The position numbers were made by a program, and so were the translations under genes. A model generated the notes under the pieces. The model saw only the letters and a program-made list of their open reading frames with translations, was not told the origin of the DNA and did not search any database. This document shows, piece after piece, positions 44,980 through 54,200 of a stretch of 64,000 nucleotides of DNA. The stretch comes from Alistipes sp. (GTDB lineage Bacteria; Bacteroidota; Bacteroidia; Bacteroidales; Rikenellaceae). Positions within the stretch are counted from its first letter, which is position 1. Each line of letters begins with the position of its first letter. The DNA is taken from positions 62,001 to 126,000 of the forward strand of contig JAGBFA010000001.1 of assembly GCA_017936685.1 (NCBI GenBank), given 5' to 3'.

Positions 44980-45387
44980 ATGATAAGTCACGACACACAG
45001 ATACGCGTGCTCTACAAGCACACCGACCAGATGGGCGTGGTGCACCACTCCAATTATATCAATTTCTTCGAAGCGGCACGCACCGAGCTGATGCGCGAGA
45101 TAGGACTTACATACGCCGAGGTAGAGCGGCGCGGCATAATGATGCCCATACTCGACGTACACATAAAATACCGCCAGCCTGCACTCTACGACGAGATCAT
45201 AACAGTCAGAGCCTCCGTCGCGAAGATGCCTATGGCCCGCGTCGATTTCGACTACGAGGTAACAGGTGAAGACGGCCGCTCAATAGCCACCGGCACCACG
45301 ACACTCGGATTCATCGACAGTGTCACACGACGTCCGCAGCGTGCACCGCAGTGGCTCGTAGAGGTGTTGCGTCCTTATGTAGAGTAG
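44980..45387 (+). CDS. Acyl-CoA thioesterase, YbgC/FadM hotdog family
   Basis: A 135-residue hotdog-fold thioesterase hydrolysing acyl-CoA or acyl-ACP. The signature RVLYKHTDQMGVVHHSNYI carries the catalytic Asp at 16 and the H-x-x-N-Y segment, and FFEAARTELMREIG is the hotdog helix. It lacks an extra domain. It starts 5 bases after the FAD synthetase gene and is followed 7 bases later by a lysoplasmalogenase-like gene, so a minor role in lipid turnover is plausible. Substrate unknown. Confidence 0.9.
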   Translation: MISHDTQIRVLYKHTDQMGVVHHSNYINFFEAARTELMREIGLTYAEVERRGIMMPILDVHIKYRQPALYDEIITVRASVAKMPMARVDFDYEVTGEDGRSIATGTTTLGFIDSVTRRPQRAPQWLVEVLRPYVE

Positions 45388-45394
45388 TCATGCC

Positions 45395-46045
45395 ATGAAC
45401 AGCAGAGATTTCAAGCGATTGTTCACGGTCGCATTCGCGGCATTGGTTGCAGTCTACGTATTTTCATTCCACGTCGACTCCCCCTCGTGGTTCAAGCCTT
45501 TGGCCAAGACAATGCCCGTGCTGATGCTCAGCATGGCGACATGGCGTGCCGGCCGCACCGAGAGGACATTACCGCTGCTGCCGCTTGCGCTTCTGCTGTC
45601 GAGCATGGGCGATCTGGCTGGAGATCTGCACGCTTTTCTATGGCAGATAGGACTGTTCGCCGCCGCACACATAGCCTATATCGCCGTGTTCATACGCCGA
45701 TGCAGCCCGACAAAGGCTGCGCTCACAGCAGCCTCGGCATTGATATCGGCCGCCGCAGTGTATGGTGCCTATATCGTACCGCGCATATCCGTCACCGCAG
45801 AGAGCGTATTCATCATCGTCTACATTACGATCATAACGGCAATGGCCGTGTCGGCCGTGCTGCAAGGCAGCCGTTACCGCTGGTGGTATGCCGCAGCGGC
45901 GATAGTCTTCATCTTCTCCGACTCCTGCATAGCGTGGAACCGCTACGTAGCCCGCATACCGCATGCAACGGTATGGATCATGTCTACGTATCTTGCGGCA
46001 CAATATAGCATAGCACGACTCTATCTGGCAGAGAAACTGCGATAA
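45395..46045 (+). CDS. YhhN-family membrane protein (lysoplasmalogenase-like)
   Basis: A 216-residue membrane protein with about seven to eight helices. It matches the YhhN/TMEM86 family, whose studied members hydrolyse the vinyl-ether bond of lysoplasmalogens. Conserved points are KPLAKTMPVLML (about 34-45), LLLSSMGDLAGD with its conserved Asp (about 67-78), and AIVFIFSDSCIAWNRY (about 168-183) with the second Asp. Plasmalogens occur in anaerobes, so the activity is reasonable. Last gene of the plus-strand run from the nucleoside phosphorylase. No clear terminator follows. Confidence 0.88.
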   Translation: MNSRDFKRLFTVAFAALVAVYVFSFHVDSPSWFKPLAKTMPVLMLSMATWRAGRTERTLPLLPLALLLSSMGDLAGDLHAFLWQIGLFAAAHIAYIAVFIRRCSPTKAALTAASALISAAAVYGAYIVPRISVTAESVFIIVYITIITAMAVSAVLQGSRYRWWYAAAAIVFIFSDSCIAWNRYVARIPHATVWIMSTYLAAQYSIARLYLAEKLR

Positions 46046-46101
46046 CGATTGTTGCAAATGACAAATATCGGGCGCGTATGACACGTCCGACAGTCGTTGC
46101 A

Positions 46102-46141
46102 TGTCAAAATGTCAGATATGGAGCAGTGGCACACAGTTTGA
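46102..46141 (+). promoter_or_regulatory. Sigma54-like promoter with upstream TGTCA repeat, in front of htpG
   Basis: TGGCACACAGTTTGA (46127-46141) has GG and G at the -24/-12 spacing of sigma54 promoters (TGGCAC-N5-TTGC, here TTGA). Twelve bases upstream is a direct repeat TGTCA-AAA-TGTCA (46102-46114). From memory, similar TGTCA plus TGGCA-TTTGA arrangements precede chaperone genes in Bacteroidota. No TAnnTTTG box is seen in this region. Confidence 0.5.
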
Positions 46142-46190
46142 TTTAAGGGGCTTTGTCACAGAGAACAAACAAATTAAAACCAAATAAAAT

Positions 46191-48251
46191 ATGAAAAGCG
46201 GAAAAATAGGGGTAACCACAGAAAACATCTTCCCCGTAATCAAGAAGTTCCTTTACTCCGACCACGAAATCTTCCTGCGCGAGCTGGTATCCAATGCCGT
46301 CGATGCCACTCAGAAATTGAAGACATTGTCGGCCAAGGGCGAAGCCAAAGGCGAATTGGGCGATCTGACCATACGCATATCGGTCGACGAAGCGGCCAAG
46401 ACACTGACCGTCACCGACCGCGGTATAGGCATGACGGCCGAGGAGGTCGACAGATATATCAACCAGATAGCATTCTCGGGTGCCGAGGAGTTCATGGCCA
46501 AATATAAGGATCAGGCCATCATCGGACACTTCGGTCTGGGATTCTACTCATCGTTCATGGTTGCCGACAAGGTGGAGATCTTCACCCGTTCGTATCGCGA
46601 CGGAGCCAAGGCCGTGCATTGGAGCTGCGAGGGTTCGCCCGAGTTCGAGATGGAGGAGACCGACGAGCAGCGCGACCGCGGCACGACCATCGTCCTGCAT
46701 CTGTCGGAGGATTGCGCCGAATATTGCCAGAAGAGCAAGGTCGACGAGCTGTTGAAGAAATATTGCCGCTTCCTGCCCATCGCCATCGCATTCGGCAAGA
46801 AGACGGAGTGGAAAGACGGCAAGTATGTAGACACCGATCAGGACAACATCATCAACGACACCGATCCGCTGTGGACGCGCAAGCCGACCGACATCACCGA
46901 GGAGCAGTACAAGGAGTTCTATCGCGAGCTATACCCGATGAGCGACGATCCGCTGTTCTACATTCACCTCAATATCGACTATCCGTTCAACCTCACCGGC
47001 ATTCTCTACTTCCCGAAGATACACAACAACTTCGAGATACAGAAGAACAAGATACAGCTCTACTCCAATCAGGTGTTCGTCACGGATCAGGTCGAAGGTA
47101 TCGTGCCGGAGTATCTGACGCTGCTGCACGGCGTGATCGACTCGCCCGACATTCCGCTCAACGTATCGCGCAGCTATCTGCAAAGCGACTCCAATGTCAA
47201 GAAGATATCGGGCTACATCACCCGCAAGGTGGCCGACCGTTTGCAGGAGCTCTTCTCTACCATGCGCCCCGACTACGAGCAGAAGTGGGACGATTTGAAG
47301 ATATTTATACAATACGGCATACTCACCGACGAGAAGTTCGCCGAGAAGGCGCAGGGATTCATGCTCTGGAAGAGTATCGAGGGCAAATACTACACCGGCG
47401 ACGAGTACGCCGAGAAGATCAAGGAGCAGCAGACCGACAAGAACGGCAACCTGATAGTGCTCTACGTCGACGACCCCGTCAGCAAGGATTCGTTCGTCGA
47501 GGCAGCCAAGGCCAAGGGCTACGACGTGTTGGAGATGAACGGACAGCTCGACAACCACTACATCAACTGGTATGAGTCGAAGCACGAGAAGACGCGCTTC
47601 GTGCGTGTAGACAGCGACGTGATCGACAAGCTCATACAGAAAGAGCAGGCACAGAGCATGTCGCTGAGCGAGGCGCAGCAGCAGATCATGCGTCCGGTGT
47701 TCGAGAGCCAGATGCCCAAAGACGACAAGATACACTATCACATATCGTTCGAGCCTATGTCGGCCGACGAGGCACCGGTGGTCATCACACAAAATGAGTT
47801 CATGCGCCGCATGAAGGAGATGGCACAGGTAAGCGGCGGTTCGATGAGCCAGTTCTACGGACAGATGCCCGACAACTTCACCATAGCCGTCAACGGCAAT
47901 CACCCCATTGTGATCGACATACTCAGCGAGGTGGAGTCGGCCTACGGCGACAAGCTGCGTACCATCACCAAGAAGATCGATGCGGCAGCAGCCGAGGAAA
48001 AACGTTTCGACGAGGTGATCAAAGACAAAAAGGAGGAGGATCTCTCGCCCGAGGAGAAATCGACTCGCGACGAGCTTGCACAGAAGGTGCTCGACCTGCG
48101 CCAGCAGCGCGACACGCGTTTGCAGGAGATCGGAGCGGCCAACGGCAAGGTGCGTCAGATAATCGATCTTGCACTGCTCAGCAACGGCATGTTGAAGGGC
48201 AAAAACCTCTCGGATTTCATACAGCGCAGCATATCGCTCATAGAGAAATAG
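46191..48251 (+). CDS. htpG: Chaperone protein HtpG (Hsp90)
   Basis: Bacterial Hsp90, a dimeric ATP-dependent chaperone. The 686 residues include an N-terminal GHKL ATPase: FLRELVSNAVDATQKL (about 28-43), TVTDRGIGMTAEEV (G1, about 73-86), IGHFGLGFYSSFMV (lid/G2, about 111-124) and GTTIVLHL. The middle domain has DIPLNVSRSYLQ with the catalytic Arg, and a C-terminal dimerisation domain follows. The client-binding region contains an acidic/lysine-rich stretch (about 590-635). It seems monocistronic, with a distinctive promoter and a terminator. Heat-shock control is likely. Confidence 0.97.
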   Translation: MKSGKIGVTTENIFPVIKKFLYSDHEIFLRELVSNAVDATQKLKTLSAKGEAKGELGDLTIRISVDEAAKTLTVTDRGIGMTAEEVDRYINQIAFSGAEEFMAKYKDQAIIGHFGLGFYSSFMVADKVEIFTRSYRDGAKAVHWSCEGSPEFEMEETDEQRDRGTTIVLHLSEDCAEYCQKSKVDELLKKYCRFLPIAIAFGKKTEWKDGKYVDTDQDNIINDTDPLWTRKPTDITEEQYKEFYRELYPMSDDPLFYIHLNIDYPFNLTGILYFPKIHNNFEIQKNKIQLYSNQVFVTDQVEGIVPEYLTLLHGVIDSPDIPLNVSRSYLQSDSNVKKISGYITRKVADRLQELFSTMRPDYEQKWDDLKIFIQYGILTDEKFAEKAQGFMLWKSIEGKYYTGDEYAEKIKEQQTDKNGNLIVLYVDDPVSKDSFVEAAKAKGYDVLEMNGQLDNHYINWYESKHEKTRFVRVDSDVIDKLIQKEQAQSMSLSEAQQQIMRPVFESQMPKDDKIHYHISFEPMSADEAPVVITQNEFMRRMKEMAQVSGGSMSQFYGQMPDNFTIAVNGNHPIVIDILSEVESAYGDKLRTITKKIDAAAAEEKRFDEVIKDKKEEDLSPEEKSTRDELAQKVLDLRQQRDTRLQEIGAANGKVRQIIDLALLSNGMLKGKNLSDFIQRSISLIEK

Positions 48252-48280
48252 GGGAGCGCAACGTCCGCCCCGATCTCGGC

Positions 48281-48316
48281 AATAGCCGCAAACGACATGT
48301 TTTGCGGCTATTTTAT
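48281..48316 (+). terminator. htpG terminator
   Basis: Perfect 12-bp stem AATAGCCGCAAA (48281-48292) / TTTGCGGCTATT (48301-48312), 8-base loop, followed by TTATT. Confidence 0.9.
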
Positions 48317-48360
48317 TACGCATACGCCACATATTAGTGCACAAAAGAAAAAATTTTGCG

Positions 48361-48368
48361 TATATTTG
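48361..48368 (+). promoter_or_regulatory. -7 box of MFS permease gene
   Basis: TATATTTG, 41 bases before the ATG at 48410. It supports that start over an in-frame ATG-like opening at 48356 that would overlap the promoter. Confidence 0.5.
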
Positions 48369-48409
48369 GGATAGGAAATGAAACTAATTACTATATAACC
48401 AGACGCAAA

Positions 48410-49630
48410 ATGACAACTATTTTCGAAAAGAGCGGACTGCCGCGTTCGCTCGCGTGGGGATTTCTCGGCGTGCTCGTCTTCATGATGGGCGACGGCATCG
48501 AGCAGACATGGCTCAGCAAATATATCGATTCGCAGGGACTCGACCCCGCCACTCTTTTCAGTGTGTACGGCATCACCATAGCCATATCGTCGTGGCTGTC
48601 GGGTGTCATTGCCGAAACTTTCGGTGTCAAGCGCACCATGCTGTTGGGATATTTGGTCTACATGCTCGGCATGGCAGGCTTCGCAGGCATCGGCATGACC
48701 CGCATGGACTACACGACACTGATGATAACCTACGCATTCAAGGGATTGGGCTATCCGCTCTTTGCCTACACGTTCATGGTGTGGATCACTTATCGTGTCG
48801 ACAAGCAGCGGCTAAGCTCGGCACAAGGGTGGTTCTGGTTCGTATTCACAGGCGGCTTGAACGTGCTCGGGGCATACTACGGCGTATTTGCCATGAAGCA
48901 TATAGGCGTAGTACCGACGCTGTTCACCTCTCTCGTATTCGCTTCGATAGGGGCGGTATTCGCACTGTGGGTCAATCGCTGCGACGACAAAAACCTCTTC
49001 GACGACCGCGACAAGGCCGATACCGGCAGCTCGAAATGGCGCGAGCTGTTGCAGGGATTCTCCATCATGAAGCGCGAGCCTAAGGTGCTGATGGGCGGCA
49101 TAGTACGCATCATCAACACCACGTCGCAGTTCGCATTCGTCGTCTTCATGCCGCTCTATCTCAAAGACTACGGCATAGGCGATACGGAGTGGGCATCGAT
49201 CTGGGGATCGATATTCATGTTCAACATCATATTCAACCTCGTATTCGGCATCGTCGGCGACCGCATCGGCTGGAACCGCACCATAATCTGGTTCGGCGGT
49301 GTCGGCTGCGCCCTCACGGTTTTGCTGTTCTACTACTCGCCCGTTATATGCAACAACTTCTGGTTCATACTTCTTGCCGGCGTGCTGTGGTGCGTGATGC
49401 TGGCGGGATATGTGCCGCTCAGCGCGTTGGTGCCGTCGCTCGTCGAGAAAGAGAAGGGTGCCGCCGTCTCGGTGTTGAACCTCGGAGCAGGCCTGTCGAC
49501 ATTCGTCGGGCCGCTGCTGGTCAAGCTGCTCAAAGAGCCGATCGGCTACGAGGGCATAGCATGGACACTGGCCGGTCTCTATCTGCTAAGTGCCGTCATG
49601 ACGCACTACATCACTCCGTCGCGCAGATAA
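48410..49630 (+). CDS. MFS permease, CsbX/RbtT polyol transporter family
   Basis: A 406-residue major facilitator with 12 predicted helices. The N-terminus (GLPRSLAWGFLGVLVFMMGD, then EQTWLSKY) and the segments SWLSGVIAETFGVKRTM and GLGYPLFAYTFMVW are typical of the CsbX/RbtT/DalT group, which imports polyols such as ribitol and arabitol. WFWFVFTGGLNVLGAYYG is a further family segment. No polyol dehydrogenase or kinase lies next to it, so the substrate is open. Monocistronic, with its own -7 box and a terminator. Confidence 0.85.
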   Translation: MTTIFEKSGLPRSLAWGFLGVLVFMMGDGIEQTWLSKYIDSQGLDPATLFSVYGITIAISSWLSGVIAETFGVKRTMLLGYLVYMLGMAGFAGIGMTRMDYTTLMITYAFKGLGYPLFAYTFMVWITYRVDKQRLSSAQGWFWFVFTGGLNVLGAYYGVFAMKHIGVVPTLFTSLVFASIGAVFALWVNRCDDKNLFDDRDKADTGSSKWRELLQGFSIMKREPKVLMGGIVRIINTTSQFAFVVFMPLYLKDYGIGDTEWASIWGSIFMFNIIFNLVFGIVGDRIGWNRTIIWFGGVGCALTVLLFYYSPVICNNFWFILLAGVLWCVMLAGYVPLSALVPSLVEKEKGAAVSVLNLGAGLSTFVGPLLVKLLKEPIGYEGIAWTLAGLYLLSAVMTHYITPSRR

Positions 49631-49653
49631 CATGTTTAACGGTTTACAAAAAA

Positions 49654-49690
49654 TAACCCCGTCCGGGAGAGTCCGGGCGGGGTTAATATT
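49654..49690. terminator. Bidirectional terminator
   Basis: Stem TAACCCCGTCCGG (49654-49666) / CCGGGCGGGGTTA (49673-49685), one G.T pair, loop GAGAGT. Minus-strand T run (TATTTTTTG) to the left, TATTTCC to the right. It closes the MFS gene and the convergent orphan gene. Confidence 0.85.
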
Positions 49691-49783
49691 TCCACGTTAA
49701 TTGAGCTAATTTCAGTCGTTAAACAAACCTCGTAAATGATATGCTCGGTCACAGAATCATATCGACTTACATCATCGCTCAAT

Positions 49784-50686
49784 TTACCACCAAGGGGCTT
49801 TATAATACTTAGTTGTGATACGGCCACTATCTCTATCATAAACGTATTCAAAGTCCTCACCCTCCATGAATCTGTCCCACTCAGGGGAAGAGTACTCTGA
49901 GGTGACACGTATTTCTCCGGCACCTATGTCAAAATCAAATCGGAATGGCAAACGACAATCGCTCCACATGCAGCGTTTGAGCAACGCAGGATTCCTGTAA
50001 CTTCTCCAGGTTCCTACAAAACAGCGATTCTCATAGTCATCAGCGACACCATGCAATAAATCATCAACCATAATAATACCCGGAGTATCATCTGGGATAT
50101 ATCCGTATGCACCAAATATACCGTTAAACTCTCCTGAGCCTCTCTGCGAAGCATCTTCTTTCAAGTTACAGTCGGCGATGATCACATAATAATCCTCCAT
50201 ACTATGAATATCTCGTGCCCAAATACGGTATATCTTCTTTATTCGGACCGTACCCGAGCAGTCGCAAACGTTGTTTTTCACTTTGGTGCGACCTTTCAGT
50301 GCAAATGTGACAGGATCAATTTTCGTGGTATTAGGATAAATATATATCTCAAGTCTTTTAAAATCATTACCCAATATCCCATTAATTGGAGCATCGACAT
50401 GTTGGTCTTCCCAATATCCATATGAATTGAAGAAAGCAGGATCGAGCTGCAACTCTCCGTCTATGAAACGCTGTGTACAATCTTCGAACCGCCGGCCTTC
50501 GATCGGAGTCATATAAGTCTCATATATACTGCTATAATCAATTATGTTAAGATCAAGCGTATAATGATCTATCCAATAATATGCACCTTTTCCATCTCGG
50601 TGTATTTGTAAAGGACTACTGCCCGATATTACGCTCGGTATGACGAGCGACAATACAATGATGAGATTTCTTATAATTTGTTTCAT
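49784..50686 (-). CDS. Uncharacterised exported protein
   Basis: A 300-residue protein that I do not recognise. It has a signal peptide (MKQIIRNLIIVLSLVIPSVI, about 1-22). The mature part is rich in Asp, Tyr and Ile with few Lys, and has short aromatic motifs (AYYWIDHYTLDL, FFNSYGYWEDQH, RIWARDIHSMEDYYVII), which suggests beta-structure. Three Cys pairs (CDCSG, RCFVG, RCMWSDC) might form disulfides. The gene is clearly more AT-rich than its neighbours and uses AT-ending codons (ATA, AAT, TAT) often, pointing to recent acquisition. It lies alone between a bidirectional terminator and trxA. Confidence 0.7.
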   Translation of the reverse strand: MKQIIRNLIIVLSLVIPSVISGSSPLQIHRDGKGAYYWIDHYTLDLNIIDYSSIYETYMTPIEGRRFEDCTQRFIDGELQLDPAFFNSYGYWEDQHVDAPINGILGNDFKRLEIYIYPNTTKIDPVTFALKGRTKVKNNVCDCSGTVRIKKIYRIWARDIHSMEDYYVIIADCNLKEDASQRGSGEFNGIFGAYGYIPDDTPGIIMVDDLLHGVADDYENRCFVGTWRSYRNPALLKRCMWSDCRLPFRFDFDIGAGEIRVTSEYSSPEWDRFMEGEDFEYVYDRDSGRITTKYYKAPWW

Positions 50687-50814
50687 AGACCAATAATTTA
50701 TACTTTGACAACGATATTTACAAATTACAGGATAGGAAATATCACCCCTGTTTGATCTGCCGTATTATTTCACTACCATAAGGCCATATCACAAAGTTAT
50801 AAAATATTAATATA

Positions 50815-50852
50815 TCAGCAAAAATATAGCCTGCGAAATTCGCAGGCTATAT
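50815..50852 (-). terminator. trxA terminator
   Basis: Perfect 12-bp stem ATATAGCCTGCG (50824-50835) / CGCAGGCTATAT (50841-50852), 5-base loop, with a T run (ATATTTTTGC) on the minus strand. 23 bases after the trxA stop. Confidence 0.9.
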
Positions 50853-50874
50853 CGGGACAAATATCGACAAGACG

Positions 50875-51189
50875 TTACAGCATCGCATCGATCTTGGCCT
50901 TCAAGACATCTTTGCTTGCAGCACCTACATGTTTGTTGACCAATTGGCCGTCTTTGAGGAAGACCAGAGTCGGGATATTGCGCACACCGTATTGAGCCAC
51001 AATATCGTCGTTGGAATCGACATCGCACTTGCCGATGATTGCCCTGCCGTCATACTCCTCGGCCAACTCGTCGACAATGGGAGCGATCATTCTGCACGGA
51101 CCGCACCACTCTGCCCAAAAATCGATAACGACGGGCAAGCCCTTCGACATAATCTCTTCGTAATTCTCTTTTGTGATCTTTAAAGCCAT
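50875..51189 (-). CDS. trxA: Thioredoxin
   Basis: A 104-residue cytoplasmic thioredoxin, reducing protein disulfides. The active site WCGPC has Cys29 and Cys32, preceded by VVIDFWAE, and the cis-Pro is in RNIPTLVFLKDG (about 73-84). No signal peptide. It starts 16 bases after the dnaE stop on the same strand, so it may be co-transcribed with dnaE. Confidence 0.97.
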   Translation of the reverse strand: MALKITKENYEEIMSKGLPVVIDFWAEWCGPCRMIAPIVDELAEEYDGRAIIGKCDVDSNDDIVAQYGVRNIPTLVFLKDGQLVNKHVGAASKDVLKAKIDAML

Positions 51190-51205
51190 AGTTTAAACTG
51201 TTTTA

Positions 51206-54200
51206 TTAGTTAATAGTGTAATTAATCTCATTATCATCTAAGTATGAAATGAAGTCAACCGTCGTGCCAACACGATACTGTTTGGAATAGAATCGCAAGC
51301 GCACGTCCGATTCCGGATCGAAGATGCTCAATCGCAACGTGGTATTGCCGCTCGACGCACGCACAGCTTCGGTGAGTCCGCTGATGAAACTGTGAGTCAC
51401 ATCACTCACTTTCAGATCGATATGCAGCTCCTTGATCTGCTCGCTGACCTCGGCCAGATGCATCATCGAAGTGATCTTGTACTCCAACTCCGCCGGCTCC
51501 TTATATGGCCGCGGCTGAACGCGTCCGCGAATAAAGAGGAAATTGTTTTGTTCGATCAGATTGCCGAACTTCTCGAAATCCTTGCTGAACAGCGTAAATT
51601 CATGTGTCGAGTTGTAATCCTCCAACACGAAACGGGCATACCGGCGGCCGTCCTTGGTCGTAAGCGGCGTAACGCTCATTATCACGCCGGCCACGGCAAT
51701 CTCGCGTCCGTTGAGCGGTGTAAGATCGCTCAACTGCGACAGCTCCACCTGACACATCTTGCGAAGAATCACGCTGAACTGATCGAGCGGGTGCGACGAC
51801 ATATAGAGACCTATTACCTCGCGTTCCTTGTTGAGAATCATCAGCTGGTTCCAGTCTTCGCACACGGGAGTCTTGGGTTGCTGTATGTCTACCGCACTCG
51901 ACCCCATGCCGAACAGGCTCTGCTGGGCATTGCTCTTTTCGAGCTGCACGAGCTGTCCATAGCGGATCAGCGCATCGAGGAAGGCCACGCCATTGCTGTC
52001 GACAGCGAAGAATTTGCTTCTGTTGAACGTTATAATCGAGTCGAAACCACCGGCATAAGCGATATTTTCCAGACATTTGCGATTGATGACCGAATAGTTG
52101 ATTCGCTCCATGAAATCGTAAATATCCTTGAACTTGCCGTTCTTGTCACGTTCTTCGATCATCGAGATCGAGGCGGCATCGCCGACACCCTTTATGGCCG
52201 CCAGACCGAACCGCACATCACCGGCCTTATTGGCCGAGAAGTTGCGCATCGACTCGTTGACATCGGGTCCGAGCACACGTATGCCCATGTGCTTGCACTC
52301 GTTCATATAGGTGGTGATCTGCTTGATATCGTTAAGGTTGCGGCTCAGCACCGTAGCCATGTACTCCGACGGATAGTGCGCTTTGAGATAGGCGGTCTGA
52401 TAGGCAACCCACGAATAGCACGTAGCATGCGATTTGTTGAACGCATACGATGCGAACTTCTCCCAGTCGGCCCATATCTTCTCCAACACCTTCTCGTCGT
52501 GACCGTTGGCCTTACCGCCCGCAATGAACTTGGGTTTGAGCTCGTCCAGCTTCGACTTGATCTTCTTACCCATGGCCTTACGAAGCGTATCGGACTCGCC
52601 TCGTGTGAAGCCGCCCAACAGACGCGACAGAAGCATGACCTGCTCCTGATAGACCGTAATACCGTAAGTATCTTTAAGATACTTCTCCATCTCGGGTATA
52701 TCGTAGACTATGGGCTTGCGGCCGTGCTTACGATCGATGAAATCGGGGATATAATCCATCGGGCCCGGACGATACAGCGCGTTCATGGCTATGAGATCCT
52801 CGAATGTCGACGGCTGCAACTCCCGAAGATACTTCTGCATACCCGGGGACTCGAACTGGAACGTACCGACCGTGCGGCCGTCGCAGTAGAGCTGATAGGT
52901 CTTGGGATCGTCGATCGGAATATTATCGATGTCGATCTTGTGTCCGTGGGTCAACGCCACGTTCTCCACGGCGTCCTTGATGATGGAGAGCGTTTTCAGT
53001 CCGAGGAAGTCCATCTTTATCAGTCCCGTATCCTCGATCACCGAACCCTCGTACTGTGTCACGAGCATCTTCTCGCCGGTCTCCTTGTCATCGGCCGTGC
53101 TGACCGGCACCCAGTCGGTGATGTCGTCGCGGCAGATGATCGTGCCGCAGGCATGCACGCCCGTACCGCGGACATTGCCCTCCAACATCTTGGCATACAT
53201 GATCGTATCATGCAGGATAGGCTCGGTCGACTCCTCGGCGGCTTTCAGTTCGGGCACGGCGTTTATGGCGTTGGTCAGGTTGATCTTCAACAACTTGTCC
53301 TTATCGTTGGGGTCCTGTATGCGATCGGGCACCCACTTGCACAGCTGGTTGGCCTGAGACAAGGGTAGCTTCTGCACACGCGCCACATCTTTGAGCACCA
53401 TCTTGGTAGCCATCGTGCCGTATGTGATGATATGCGCCACCTTCTCCTTGCCGTATTTCTGCGTCACCCAGTTCAGCACACGGCCGCGGCCGTCATCATC
53501 GAAGTCGATATCGATATCGGGCAGCGAGATACGGTCGGGATTCAGAAAACGCTCGAACAGCAGGTCGTATGCGATAGGGTCGATCTGCGTGATACCCAAG
53601 CAATAGGCCACAGCAGAACCGGCAGCCGATCCACGCCCCGGGCCTACCGAAACGTCTAACTCTTCGCGCGCAGCACGAATGAAATCCTGCACGATGAGGA
53701 AGTATCCCGGGAAACCCATGGTCTTCATCACATGCAGCTCGAATATCAGTCGCGTCTCGATATCTTCGGGAACAGGATCGCCGTATCGTTTCTTCGCACC
53801 GTCGAACGTCAGTTTGCGCAGATAGTCGGCCTCCAACTTTATACGATAGAGCTTATCGTAACCGCCCAATTTCGAAATCTTCTTCTCGGCATCGGCCTGG
53901 CTCATGACGACATTGCCGTTCTCGTCCTGCGTAAATTCGTCGAACAGATCCTTCTCCGTATATTTCTTACGATACTGCTCCTCGGTGCCGAAATCTTCGG
54001 GTATGGCAAACGTCGGCATGATAGGGGCATGGTCTATCGTATAGCTCTCCACCTTGTTGCACACCTCCACCGTATTGTCCAAAGCCTCGGGTACGTCGCC
54101 GAATATGGCGTTCATCTCGGCCGTGGTCTTGAACCACTCCTGTTTCGAGTAGAGCATGCGTTTGGGATCGTCGAAATCCTTACCCGTGCTAAGACATATC

